A DNA stretch of 64,000 nucleotides from Aphelenchoides besseyi. Taxonomy: Eukaryota > Nematoda > Chromadorea > Rhabditida > Aphelenchoididae. This document shows positions 1-10,551 of the stretch, in pieces (within the stretch, counting starts at the first letter, position 1; each line of letters begins with the position of its first letter). The notes under the pieces were generated by a model. It was not told the origin of the DNA. It did no database searches and saw nothing but the letters and a program-made list of their open reading frames with translations. The stretch covers positions 2,666,001 to 2,730,000 of the forward strand of contig JAMPIQ010000003.1 of NCBI GenBank assembly GCA_024699855.1. The letters run 5' to 3'. The position numbers were made by a program, and so were the translations under genes.

Positions 1-462
1 ATTAACGTCCCCAGAGATTCTGTTAGCACCTGCCATTAAATTAACGACAACCCGAACTCCAAGTGTTCACTTTTAGTAGGGTTCTTACTCACATAGTTAT
101 GTAGAAACCACAAAGCACAGTCCGTAGGTTCGAGCAAACAAATGAACTTAACCTCAAAAAACAGAACTCAAGTTAAACTGAAAGTGAATTCAATCGGCAA
201 AACAACCTTATAATTTTATTTTCTTCCACATCTTTTATAGATTACTGTAAATTTTCAGTCTTGAATTTGTGTTTCGAACGGCGCTGTCAATCAAATTGCA
301 ATGAAAATCGTTCTTGCCCGTCGAGTTGTGTCGACTGCAAAAGACGAAGCCGAACAGTTTGTTTTGGTTTGTTCGATTCGATCTGTTCGTACAATTCGCT
401 CACTCATGTACGAAAGAAGTAAGTGAAACTCCGACGACTCTCAACTATTTGATTTCAGAGTA
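1..462. other. Leading intergenic / upstream region
   Basis: I see no convincing coding exon here. The last 150 bases are pyrimidine-rich and lie upstream of the first gene, ending in TTGATTTCAG just before its ATG. That could be a trans- or cis-splice acceptor, which is common in nematodes. Confidence 0.5.
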
Positions 463-1801
463 ATGGCAGACGATGGGGCCTGTCCTTTGCCACGTAAGAA
501 GCCAAGATTGAAGGTGCGAACGAAATTGAATCCATTCACTCGAGATTTGTTCTTCGAACATTTCATTCGTGACAACTTCATGAGCGATGCTGCTTTTCGT
601 ATTGTTGTAAGTTTTCGATTAACTCGACACTTTTCGACTTGTTCCTTTAGGCCACGTCAAGAGAGTTCGTTGACTCTGCTCGTCGAATTGCTTCCAAAGG
701 AGTGGATTTTCGTTGGGATGTGGATCGAATCGAACCGACATATGGAGTAACACCTTTCTTTTCGTTCTTCCACGATCAGAACATGACCGCCGCATTTCTC
801 GAACTAATTCAACCGCGGGTAAAAGATGTCGTGATTAACTTCGAATCGGACAAGCCCGAAGAGTTGAGTCCGAGAATACTTCAACGCCTCGTTGGTTTGT
901 TTTCCAGTTGACTATCGTCTTTCAGTTTGTTAGTTTAGGAGCCATAAGATTGGAAATCGACTACTATCGTGAACAATGGGAAGAAAGAGCGTCGCGTGGC
1001 GATTGGTTTCCTATGATTGGTCGTTTATTCCAAACGATTGGACCAAGTTTAATCTCATTAGATTGTCCGGCAAATCATTTGGCCTTGCGCGATGGTGTTC
1101 AACCGATGAGTATAGAGTTTTTGCGTTTGCAATGTGTGTCAACTGATGTGTGTGACTTCGACCAAATCCTTACTCACCGATGTCGTTGTTTATGTATCGA
1201 TTTTCTGGAAGATTGTCGCGGCTACCGAATCAGGTAATATCGATCGTTACTACTTGGTTTAGAGACTTTTTGCAGCAATTTTTGTCCTCTGCAACCATCA
1301 ATTGAGAGGCTCTATATTTACGACGAACGTTTTAATATTCGATATTTTCCGCCATCGTTGTTTTCACGGCTGCCCGAGATCCAGACGATTGCTTATCACT
1401 ATTGTCCCGAACGCAACGCTTATGACAATGATGTAATTGATGTCTTTAATCGACTTGTCATTCTCTTTGTTTAGCAGAGAAATCACATGTCGGTGATATT
1501 TTCCATTCAATCGTTTTCTTTTTTGGCGAAAGAGGTGTTAAAACACTGCAAAAGACTGCGAAAGATCGTCTACAGCTTCAAGATCAGTTTGAACGCAAAG
1601 AACGAAGATCGCGCTGGAATTATTCGTCGGTACTTCGATCTACTTTCAGCCATTCGATACAAAGAGAACCAAACGATCACTTTGCACGAACAGCCAATTG
1701 ATGATCCCGAGTTGTCGTCTCAAATTTTTGATATGATTGTAATGGAAATGCCGTTCATTGAAATCAGAAATGGACGTTCTCATATCTATATCTACACTTA
1801 A
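463..1801 (+). CDS. Unrecognised multi-exon protein (about 350 aa)
   Basis: Five exons joined by four short introns give one open frame. Intron 1 starts at 607 (GTAAGTTTTCG) and ends CCTTTAG near 650. The others lie near 894-926, 1236-1275 and 1436-1474. The protein starts MADDGACPLPRKKPRLK, a basic stretch that could be a nuclear signal. It continues with leucine- and tryptophan-rich segments spaced like the degenerate repeats of nematode F-box/FTH-type proteins, but I cannot confirm that family. No signal peptide or membrane segment is visible. The ATG follows a TTTCAG. The frame is open across all junctions, which supports a real gene; the function is unknown. Confidence 0.6.
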
Positions 1802-1979
1802 TCATCCCCGTCTTTTGCTCATTGTTGTTGTTCATCTTGTTTGTCTTTTTCTTCTAGAAATGTCGCGTCCACGGTTGTGACTGCTAAAACGCATAAAAAA
1901 GAATACCATCTCAAGTTCAAACGACACATGATCCTCATCACATGAGCATATTCAACTAACAACGTTGTTACGATTGTTG

Positions 1980-2330
1980 TCAAAAGAAATTAACGAGCTT
2001 GTTGTTGTCTCCGCTTCCACGGTGAGTGGTAGATAGTACAATGAGATCTTCTTCGTTCTTGATTTCTGAAGAAATGTTGACAATTGAACTGCAGTACCCA
2101 CAGAGTTTCAATTAAACCTCTCAACTCGGGATATCCTTTTTTAATCTTCAAAGAGATTGAGTCCTCAAAAAATTTTGTGTTTGCAGAGACTTTTTTCAAC
2201 GTTTTTAACTTCGATTTGGCCGGGAGTTTGTGCTGTGGCACACCCTTTGCGACGATCAAACTAACGGGCAAACATTTTGAAGACTCAAACGGCTTTTTGA
2301 TTTCAATGACAATTCAAACTTGCACTATTC
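1980..2330 (-). CDS. Possible ML/GM2A-like lipid-binding domain protein, 5' end unresolved
   Basis: On the minus strand an exon covering about 2105-2310 encodes a hydrophobic/lysine alternation ending KKGYPELRGLIETLW. That resembles the K-x-Y-P-x-L-x-G strand near the end of MD-2-related lipid-recognition (ML) domains. A 41-nt intron (GTACTGCAG... ending ATCAAG) then joins it in frame to a short acidic tail ending at a TGA at 1980-1982. I could not find a first exon with a signal peptide, and the final ML cysteine is not obvious. The plus strand is also open here. The ML assignment is inference from one motif. Confidence 0.3.
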
Positions 2331-2745
2331 AAATTCATTGATCTGATTACCGAATTTGTTTTCCCAAGAATCCGTTCGAAGCGTGTTCATCGATGTTTCT
2401 AATCATAGTCGATACTTCTTAGTCCCACCAAAGAAAAGTTGTTTGCGTAGATAAAAGAACTCAAAAAATGTCTTTGATTACGAACCATGTTGCTCCTTGA
2501 TCGTTGATGTGAGCTTCTGGATGCTTACAAGACCGCTGAAAACGCTTATTTCGACTAAAACAATTAGTTTGTGAGAGAATTCAAAATTAACGATCCCAAT
2601 TCTTTTGCAGTCCTCTGAAATAAGTCGCTGATTAATTTAAGCGCATGAAAGTCTGATAAGCGACTTGTTGACGTGGTTGAACGTGTCTATCGGACTTTTT
2701 CCAAACCAAACCCTTTCCATATCATTTCATCTTATGGAGTTGTAA

Positions 2746-4212
2746 ATGGACAGCTCCGATACAAACGATTCGATTTCGTCTCAGCCTATGAACGCATCCA
2801 CACGAAGACCAAAGTATTGGATTCTTTTCGGATTGCTCATAGCTCTACTCGTATTCTTGATGTTGTATTATGGTACTCAAGCGTATAGATTAATTTTATG
2901 GTTACAATTTGAGATGACGAAACAAATCGTTCCTTCACATTCATTTTGAAGAAGAACACAACATCCCAGTCTTATGTAACTCTCAAGGTATCTCTCGGAA
3001 AGCACATTTGCATGGATTTAACAACTAAATGTGGTGGAGTTTCCAATATGGTTTGTTGATTGCACCGTAGAGATCGTATGTTTTACGCTTCAGATCTTTC
3101 GAATTGTTTCTCTTTACGGCATCAGCAAACGATTAAATCGAACACCGTGTCTAGCAGGAAAATGTGCTGTGAAGTATCAAACGGAACTCTTTGCGGCTTT
3201 TCCTAATTTACGTTCTTTCGAGTTGAAGGTTATTAAACACAAACATTGATAAGTGATTGGAATTTTCAGAAACGTTGTAATTATCAAAACGAAACAGCAG
3301 TCAAGTTTGCCGTAAAATCTCCGAGACTTTTTGAGGATCCTGAAACGTAAGTTGTCTTAACATTTCGAGTGTATTCTAATTTAAGTTTGTTGAAATACGC
3401 GAACGAAACCACGATCCAATTATCCATAAGCTACCTTCAGAATTTTCTCTATTTCGAGGACGTTCATGAAGAAATCAAAAAACTTTTGGAGTTTTCTGCC
3501 AAACTAAACTATACTGTTGATGAGTATGTCAACAAGCAGCTGTTTAAAACAGACGAGTAAGTGGAGTAAAAAAGCGTACTATTCTGTTTAGAGACCGCAA
3601 ATCGACCAAAGTTTGTGTTCATATGCGAGGAACCGATTTTGAATCAATCAAAAGCACGTTCAAGCACTCGATTTCAAGTTCATTTTATTTTTTAGACCAC
3701 CCGTTACTACCTTCATCTCTTGAGTTTACGTTACCGGCTATTCAGTTTCTAGTAAAAAAAGCTGCTGAGGATACAAACTCAACTAATCTCTCAATCGTTT
3801 TGTTCAGCGAAGACACAAAATTCGTGAAAAAGGTAACAAGTCACTTGAAGGTACGTACTTTTGTAATTTTACATCAAGCGATGGGCTTTAGGCTTCAAAT
3901 TTTAAGTCGTTTTATCCAAGTACTCTGGAGCGATTGGGTTACATGAACATGATTTCGCGCTATTGCGATTACCTTCTACTCACCGCTAGCGGATCGACAT
4001 TCGGCTGGTTTTCCGCATTCTTTCTTCCCACCTCCAAACAAGCGAACGTCTTCTACAACTCGTTGATTTTCAAACCTCATCGACCGGATGCTGCAGAAGT
4101 TTTTGTTGAATCGAACTTTTTTCCTCGCAAATGGAATCGTTTGTCACTTGTTGATGGATACACATCAGAAATCGAATGGCAAAACAGAACAATTTCGGGT
4201 CGTCACATTTGA
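2746..4212 (+). CDS. GT11-type (alpha-1,2-fucosyltransferase-like) membrane glycosyltransferase
   Basis: Seven or so exons give a type II Golgi-like protein. It has a short cytosolic N-terminus, one membrane segment (about residues 25-47, YWILFGLLIALLVFLMLYYG), then a lumenal catalytic region. Signature blocks in order: GGVSNM joined across an intron to IFRIVSLYGISKRLNRTP (nucleotide-binding N-terminal motif); VCVHMRGTDFES, matching the family's H-x-R-x-x-D-F motif; and LLLTASGSTFGWFSAFF near the C-terminus. These fit the nematode-expanded family 11 fucosyltransferases, which transfer fucose from GDP-fucose to galactosides. Introns lie near 3052, 3228, 3345, 3556 and 3851. The junction after the membrane segment (about 2870-2970) is the least certain. 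No inactivating change is visible. Confidence 0.8.
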
Positions 4213-4921
4213 ACAAGTTCTATTTGAGCATAATTGTTGTGAGATTCTCGTGTAATGAAATTGCTATCTCCAACAATGGCTTTTAATGGCAATGTCTTTC
4301 TCCTGGTTACCAAAGTATTCTAGTGCAAGAAGACAAATTTGAACAAACGTTTATTATCTCGACAACAGTTATTCTTGCGCTATAAGTCGAGAGGCAAACC
4401 ATAAGCTTGATGTTCACATCAAAAAAGTGTTTTCAAGATCCCCCGAAATATAAAAGTTTAATGAATAGCAGGATTCAAACTATGCGATAACTTATAGCAA
4501 TGAAACAAAAGAAGCAGCGGATTTTAAAGTTAAGGTTGTTAGAAAATACACTTGAGATTGAAGTTTGGTGAAAACGAATTCATAGGCTTCAGTTAAAATC
4601 CAGCAGTGACATCTCAACTAGACAATCATATTGTGGAATGACAGTTCACAACAGCAATCATAATCAATCGATTCTATGGCTTCTGATTCCGTCTATCTCA
4701 AATGTACGACTTGAAGTCTCTTTAGCGTAAGATATTCAACTGAAATTCGCATTAAAAGCTGCAATTCTTATGCAAATTTTTATGCAAATTCGAATCAATA
4801 TGCAAATTTTGAAGTTGATGTCCGACAGTTTCTTCGCGGTTTCTTCATTCAAACTTTCGTTCAACGATTGTCGTGACTTCTGCTTTTTGTTTTTTCGGTA
4901 TTCTTGTGCTCTAAACGCAAC
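4213..4921. other. Intergenic region upstream of the 4.9-kb gene
   Basis: No supported exon. It is AT-rich and contains a cluster of three ATGCAAAT octamers, listed separately. The small open frames at 4736-5030 are compatible with 5' exons of the next gene but carry no recognisable domain. Confidence 0.5.
4770..4807 (+). promoter_or_regulatory. Cluster of three ATGCAAAT octamers
   Basis: Exact ATGCAAAT occurs at 4770-4777, 4782-4789 and 4800-4807, all in the same orientation, about 115-150 bases upstream of the proposed ATG at 4922. ATGCAAAT is the classical POU-domain octamer. Single copies occur elsewhere in the window (for example 11069), so only the clustering is notable. A regulatory role is inferred. 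Confidence 0.4.
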
Positions 4922-6064
4922 GATGTTCGCGCAGCTCGTCCTCGTGGCACCGGTCCCAAGCCCTTCAATGCGATACGTTAGCTTCAATTCGTGGTTTTCG
5001 GTATCTGCATCTTCAAGTCCAGGGTCCTAGTGGCAGTAGGCTCTGGCAATTGTTTCTTTCAAGATGGAAGCGATATCGGTTTGAACGGCGCGTGTACCAA
5101 CGGAACGATGGTTATGAACCTCGGGAACTATCAGGAACTCGAGTTCTACATGGAGTTCGGTTACATTGCGGAAAACACAGCTGTGAATCAAGTGTATGTT
5201 TCTTAGTTTATCCGATTGATTTGATGACCATGTTTCAGGATAACTTTAACCGTTGTCGACTTTCAATGATGGAAACTGCAAGTTTTAATAATCTTGGTTC
5301 ACAGCACTTCGCAAACGGTAAGAATAGAAACCTTTACAACGATAAATTTCGATATTAGATCGTGTCAATTATTATTACCCAATGCAAGGCGAACTCAACG
5401 GCGAGGGTTTCAAGTTGAAAGGCGAAGGTGATTCGGATTTCATACAAGTGGTCGAAGGAGCACCGGATTTTGAAAAAACATGGATCGGCTACACTACCAC
5501 GGTCAAGTACTTGGGCTATGCGAATCTCACAACCTTAAACTTCAAATCCGTAAGTCCGCTCAGATGACTCTCGCCTAAATGTCTCGATTTCAGTTTGATG
5601 CCACGGAATACGATTCGTCCAAGGACAAGATCCCGGTTTACCTTGTGATGATTATCGTCGTGGCTGTTTTGTAAGTCACTCAATTGTCTTCTTAACTTCT
5701 CTTTTTAGGGTTGGATTGGCGATGATTGTCGCAGCTGTCGTTGGTGTGGTCTGGTACTGCGTGGTGCCATGCAAGAACACGAAGGTAAGTGTCGACGAAG
5801 GTCAACATTCAAGACCTCGGATCGATTCCCTTGTTCTTTTTTCAGAATACGGCTCCAGGATTATCTAAGACAAAAACCTACGAAGCGCGAGTCAAAGAGG
5901 CGAAGTCGCGGGCAGAGTTATTGGGATTGCCAAAAGATCCCAAGTTGCACGAGTCTTTCCTTGAAAACCGAGGCAAACCAAAGTGCAAGAAGTACTCGGT
6001 CGATGCCAGGGCGCCACTGAACCCACTCACCGACAAGCAGCTCATAAACACGGGCAAGGCATAG
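4922..6064 (+). CDS. Single-pass (type I) membrane protein, unknown function
   Basis: About six exons. The ectodomain includes GNCFFQDGSDIGLNGACTNG, a possible disulfide pair and N-glycosylation sites. A membrane segment follows (IPVYLVMIIVVAVL joined across an intron to VGLAMIVAAVVGVVWYCVV), then a basic cytosolic tail of about 75 residues ending NTGKA. Introns: 4976-5018, near 5192-5236, near 5318-5357, near 5551-5593, 5672-5708 and 5785-5846. An extra intron near 5252-5303 is possible and would give a smoother strand-like sequence. The start is uncertain because the signal peptide in the chosen model is weak. The stop lies nine bases before the next ATG. No family recognised. Confidence 0.55.
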
Positions 6065-6073
6065 AGCCCACTC

Positions 6074-6861
6074 ATGGACCGCACACAAGAAGAATCAGTT
6101 CGCACCGCCGTGGAGGAGTTTTGCTCCAGAGAAGCCGCGGTCGAGTTCGAGTATCCTCTCATGGTTGAGCCGGAGTCCAATGTCATCACTCATCTGCTCT
6201 CTTTGCCAATTTGGTGGCAACGATTCGACTTGTACTTCGACATGCCGGTCAAAGTTGTTCGTCCGCTGATCAAGGAGGCAAAGGAAAGCTTGATCCGGTA
6301 CCGAAACAGCTTTGCTGAGGTAAGTGCATTCGACCTTTAATGTTTACTAATCGTTCTATTTTCAGGGCTCGATCTTGCGAGCCACCGTCGACGAAGATTT
6401 AAAGGACCTGAACCAGGTGGAGATGGTCGCCGAACAAGTTTCGGCGGCCAAGAAGGGGGAAAAAGTGAGTTTTGACATTGATTTTTCTACTAAAATTTCT
6501 CTTTCAGTATCGCCTTCCGTACTTCTTCCAATCTGACGAGGAATTTGGAATGCTATTCCAGCCACAGCAGATTTTCGCCGCCTGCAATGAAGGAATCAGC
6601 AAAGAGCAACTGACCGAATTGCAGCGAATAATCAAAGAAATGGAGAAAAAGTTCCAAGTCATCGTGAGTTTATTCTTCGCAGCATTAGTCATCACTTCGT
6701 TTCAGAACAAAACGGTCTTCGGAGAGAAAACTGCGAAAGACGCGGATCGAATTCGCTTCAAGTCCGAGCAAATTGGCAACTTGAATTTCTTCGCGTGCTC
6801 TCTGTGCGCGACTGCTCGGAATCGACATGAAAGAGCCAGGGATCAACCCAACACCCACTGA
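6074..6861 (+). CDS. Unrecognised alpha-helical cytosolic protein
   Basis: Four exons (introns near 6319-6365, 6465-6507 and 6664-6705) encode about 215 residues beginning MDRTQEESVRTAVEEF. It is rich in glutamate, lysine and glutamine with heptad-like stretches (ISKEQLTELQRIIKEMEKKF), suggesting helices or a short coiled coil. The C-terminus contains CSLCATARNRHERARD, a single C-x-x-C pair. There is no signal peptide or membrane segment. The ATG lies nine bases after the stop of the upstream gene on the same strand, so the two may be co-transcribed. A possible polyadenylation signal AATAAA follows at about 6914. Confidence 0.6.
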
Positions 6862-6949
6862 ACACACCATCATTCTTCTTATCCTATTGTCCCTGTTGTT
6901 GACTGTTGGTGCGAAATAAAACTGTAGGAAAAGTAGGATTGGTTGGAAG

Positions 6950-7299
6950 ATGGGACTGAAGTTGAAAGAAACAGAAAGTTCGATGATCGAAAATGTCGTT
7001 CAAACTGTTGGTCGATGGTCACTTGAAGATTTCTTGGTCAAATCGACGAAGATGCACTTGTCAACAAGATGGTTTTGCAACGTCTACAAGAACACGATTC
7101 TTGAGATGATTCATCTTCATTGCAATCAGATAATACCAGTGGAACGTCAATCTTGCGAATTGCGACGAGAGATCATCGTTCAAGTAGAAAAGATCGGTGA
7201 AGGTGCTTTGGGTGAGTTGGAATTCAAGTAACGAGATAGCTGGACTGCTTTCAGCGAAATGTACAGTGCAAAGTTGAAACATCCAGACAATCTGCAATG
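6950..7299 (+). pseudogene. Truncated SH2-kinase-like fragment
   Basis: The open frame ends in KIGEGALG, like the first strand and glycine loop of Fer-type kinases (compare G-x-G-x-F-G). It then splices through a short intron (GTTGGAATTC... to TTTCAG) to a few residues (MYSAKLKHPDN) and stops. The upstream part (RWSLEDFLVKSTKMHLSTRW) could be a remnant of the SH2-kinase linker. No VAIK, HRD or DFG segment follows. I read it as a 5' kinase fragment left by duplication; two complete paralogues occur at 11.2 and 42.5 kb. Confidence 0.45.
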
Positions 7300-7362
7300 A
7301 AAAGTTAAATCACCGGAGTCAGGCGATTGTTTTCATTGACAGATGGTTCATAATTCAGGTGT

Positions 7363-7641
7363 TTATTTTTGGTTTTGCAAAGATAGGACAATCAAAAATT
7401 TGTTGCGAATCATAAGACTAGCTCCTAAACTGAATGAATTAACGATGGCCAGCATTTGAACGCACTGATAAAAGAGCGTTTCAATGACAAGTTGGGCTAA
7501 TTGCTTCGTTTTTTGTGTTTTATGAGCAAACAGCCGTTTTTGAATAAACGGCAAAATTCGAATTCCGGGCAGAAAGTGGTTGTTTATCATTGTCCGATTC
7601 ATCGGACGTACGAAACCAAGAACACCCATCCTTACAATCAT
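7363..7641 (-). pseudogene. Possible serpentine chemoreceptor fragment
   Basis: The minus-strand frame contains HKTQKTKQLAQLVIETLFYQ followed by a hydrophobic stretch. That resembles the third cytosolic loop and sixth membrane segment of nematode Str/Srh receptors, where a K-T-x-x-L motif precedes Q-x-x-x-P. The loop proline is missing, flanking exons are not evident and the fragment is short. If correct it is a relic; a chance frame is possible. Confidence 0.3.
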
Positions 7642-7830
7642 CGATTGCGCGGATGGGTCCCTTCATAGCCTGGGAACGACCTCTACTTTCATTTAATCCG
7701 ACATCCGTGTTCGTCCCTCTCCCTACTTAAATTTGTTTTAACTCCGTTCTTTAGCGCTTATGTTATGGTTTATTAACCCAGATTCGAGGACAATAAAGAA
7801 GCCTCTTGCTTGGACGTTGATCAAAAAGAA

Positions 7831-7871
7831 CTGCCGACGGGCCCTTAAGAGAATAAGGGCTCAGTAGGCAG
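7831..7871. ncRNA. Strong hairpin of unknown nature
   Basis: Arms GCCCTTA (7841-7847) and TAAGGGC (7854-7860) close a six-base loop. Outer arms CTGCC (7831-7835) and GGCAG (7867-7871) extend it beyond a small internal loop. GC-rich arms in an otherwise AT-rich spacer are unusual. There is no match to a known RNA class that I can name, and it may be chance or a repeat remnant. Confidence 0.3.
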
Positions 7872-7939
7872 CATTTGGACGTCTGACTCCAACGAGTTGG
7901 ACAAAGCCTTTGGATATTTGCAAGAGAACAGTACTCCAG

Positions 7940-8298
7940 ATGTTAATCTTAGTTGTTGCGTACGGACACCATGCAGATAGTGAGGGAAGGTGAGTGCAAA
8001 AATGTATATTAAACGAAAATTTTCAAATTAAAGTGAACGTCCAACAAATTCCGGATGTTCCACTGCCCCGAAAGTTCGATCTAATCAAAACCGTAAGTCA
8101 TGTACATTAAAAACAATAGTGGTTGACTAAAAATTTTAGCCCCTCAAAGCCGGATTTAAAGGCTTCAAAACTGCTGCAAAGACAACTTGTCTTTTAAAAA
8201 TCGAAGAAGTTGGCAAATGCATAATTATTGTTAATGCCATTGCCAATTTCGGTACCTGGTTGTCGGAAGACTTTTCCGGAATTGGGATCAACGGTTAA
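7940..8298 (+). CDS. Small candidate secreted peptide (about 85 aa)
   Basis: Three exons (7940-7979, 8034-8092, 8140-8298) join in frame if the first donor is ATA|GTGAGG. A very short hydrophobic start (MLILVVAYG) is followed by QQIPDVPLPRKFDLIKT and a lysine-rich C-terminal half. Two cysteines are spaced nine apart (CLLKIEEVGKC). Using the nearby alternative donor (GGTGAG) shifts the frame, so the first junction is a choice. No family recognised; a secreted role is inferred from the N-terminus only. Confidence 0.4.
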
Positions 8299-8663
8299 TT
8301 AAGCACATTAAACAATACTCTTGATCAGAATTATACTCTTGTCCGGATCGGCGAAATCCCATTTCCCTGCCCCTGCACTTTCTCATCTTTCTCTGGCCAC
8401 AGCACACCTCACTTATCATTTTCGTTACCACCGAGCGCAGTCGACTCAATCGACCGCTCATCGTCTCTCACACTTCCGTTCCTTCCCTACTTCATTGTTG
8501 CTCTCCGGTTTTGCTGCAATAAATTCCCGTATCGCAATTCATGTTCCCCTATCAGAACAATTCTCATAAATCTATAGAAACCGAAAAATTAGAGTTCGAT
8601 TTTCTACCATGAAAATGACTGTCAGAGAAGAGTCGGCCATGCATTCCCGACTTTTTTGGTGTT
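8299..8663. other. Intergenic, no gene seen
   Basis: Open frames here are serine/histidine-rich low-complexity translations without codon-like structure. I see nothing else. Confidence 0.5.
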
Positions 8664-9895
8664 TTGTTTTCGTTGTTGTTTTGGAATGAATGTGATCTGC
8701 TGGCGAGTGTTACAACCGATTACATGCACTTGACTAAGATTCTAGGTTGTAGTGGAAACGTGAAGAGAAGACGAAACGGACGGTGTGGACGAAAGGTTTC
8801 GGTTAGAAGCTGCGCATCGTTTTGGACCGCTACTGTCTTCATTCATAAACAAAAAACCTGCGGCGTCAAATCTGTTGACGAATATAAACGCATGTTGCGT
8901 GTTTTGAAGCAAAAGGCCGACGGCCTGAAAGTGTATGAACAACGGGACTACAATCTTATGAAACGGTATGTTGAGGTTTTGAAATTACGAACTCACGGCT
9001 TCTTTTTAGTTACAAACGAGAACTTGTCGGTCGAAATACAAGTTGTTCAAGAAAACCTTCTCGTTGTTCGCGATGACAAATGCTTCTGACTGCTCTGGTC
9101 GATTCACGCATCGAAAGGTCATTGTGGTCACAACATTATGATCAAGAAACTGAAGAGTCAAAGATATGGAGGGCTGCGCAAGTAAGCTGAGCTCTTCTTG
9201 TGCTTTTACATCTCAGCGTTTCAGGGATCTGATATTATCGTTTTTTAGTTGTTGTGAACTTTGCAAGTTGGAACAATCGAAAATCAAACGCGGAGTAGTT
9301 GTGAAAGCAATGATCGAAAAGGAGTATAACTCACGTGCTCAAATGGATTTGACATTCTGAAGCTCAAAGATTGATCGAACGGGCAAATCGTGACGTCGAA
9401 GACTTGATCGCAAGCGCGCTTGCCGAACGTTTCTCTACCCGTTGGGTGCCATTACTACCGATGATCCGATACCAAAAGGACACGAGGCACCATGCGGAGA
9501 TCGGAAGGACTCCATATCGTGCACTTTTCGGTAGAGTTCAACGTTAGTTGTCGTAATGAGTTTTCTATTTTAGGTATCGATCCAACTACTCAGCCGCTCC
9601 AACTCAATTTAAGTTCCGAAGCAAATGACATTCCACTTGAATCGGTTAAGCCAGATGTCGATGAAATAAACGGGAATGCACAAATCGAGCCTCCTGTAGT
9701 GGTCGATGAACTGATTCTGGATTTGGACCCCAAACGAGCGAATTTAGTGGAGCAGACGATCGGTCGAATTGAAATTCTGAAAGCTGTTTTACGGGCCACA
9801 CAAAACCAAGCCGAACGGATGCTACGCGCTTCGCAAAGACGGTAAGTGCTTCGATCTTCTTGTTTGTTTTCATTCAGTTTTAAGGGTTGAAACTG
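8664..9895 (+). pseudogene. Spliced relic of a KRBA2/SCAND3-type integrase (rve) gene lacking the catalytic core
   Basis: Segments in family order: KSVDEYKRMLRVLKQKADG and DYNLMKRYKREL (N-terminal helices); a GHCGHN block like the H-H half of the zinc-binding domain; CCELCKLEQSK plus RGVVVKAMIEKEYNSRAQMD (zinc C-C pair to the first core strand); then directly AQRLIERANRDVEDLIA and TRWVPLLPMIRYQKD with IGRTPYRALFGRVQ (post-core helices); then a tail with LKAVLRATQNQAERMLRAS. The core carrying the D-D-E residues between Q-x-D-L and the E-R-A-N motif is missing. Several junctions look like real short introns (8965-9009, about 9180-9215, 9541-9571, 9841-9877), while other frame changes look like decay. 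The 3' end is truncated after the last intron. Confidence 0.6.
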
Positions 9896-10181
9896 TTCGT
9901 GTTGGAACAACAGTTTAAATCAAAATTCTCATGTTGATTGTCACAAGAATGCGAAAATCGCAACACTTATCAACCGAAAACATCAAAACACACTCAACTC
10001 TGACAAGCTGAATTTCAGCAGTAATCGTTAGAGAAGAAAATCAACTCGTTTGTTTTAAAAGTTTGTTAAACATAAGAAAAACTCCAATTAGAAAAGAGAC
10101 TTCTTGAGAATAGACAATCCTTTATATAGCAATTCAATCACAAAAAAATGTAATTTCAGTCTGCAGAATGGTTGGTTGTTT
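9896..10181. other. Intergenic, AT-rich
   Basis: No exon or repeat recognised. It lies at the 3' end of the bHLH gene. Confidence 0.5.
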
Positions 10182-10551
10182 TCATCTGAGTTGCCATCTT
10201 GGGATGCTTGTGGAGCCGGTCGTTATTGGACAATAGTGTATAACGCGATTTTGTAGGGAAAAGCTCAGTTGAGAACGCTTATCGTCCGGTGTTGAAAGCT
10301 CGAACTTCTAAAAGATAAGATTAATGAATTTATATTAACTTACTTTGTGTCTCTGCCAAAAGGTGCTTCGCTTTCAGTTCCAGAGTTTTCCTTTGAACCT
10401 TTTTGATCAGCTTTCTTGCTTGCTCCAAGATATCGGCTTTTTGCATCTGAACTTCAGGGTAAAACTCCATCTCTTCGATAACACTTCGAAGCTCCTGGTA
10501 CTGCAGTTGGAGTCGATGAAGGCGAATCGCTTGGCGGTCACCTTTACCCAT
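10182..10551 (-). CDS. bHLH transcription factor of the HES/REF-1 kind
   Basis: Two exons (10551-10344 and 10307-10182) separated by a 36-nt intron encode about 110 residues. The first exon gives a basic region plus helix-loop-helix: RQAIRLHRLQLQYQELRSVI (helix 1), a short loop with FYPEV, and MQKADILEQARKLIKKVQRK (helix 2), where K-A-D-I-L-E is the helix-2 signature of Hairy/E(spl) and nematode REF-1 proteins. No Orange domain or WRPW-type C-terminus is visible. Such proteins bind DNA as dimers and usually repress. The ATG at 10551 directly follows an acceptor. An upstream exon with short ATG frames (about 10585-10633) probably is 5' UTR because it does not join in frame. Confidence 0.65.

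Noticed and set aside
8321..8569. Serine/histidine-rich plus-strand frame
   Set aside because: Low complexity, no start context, no splice partners.
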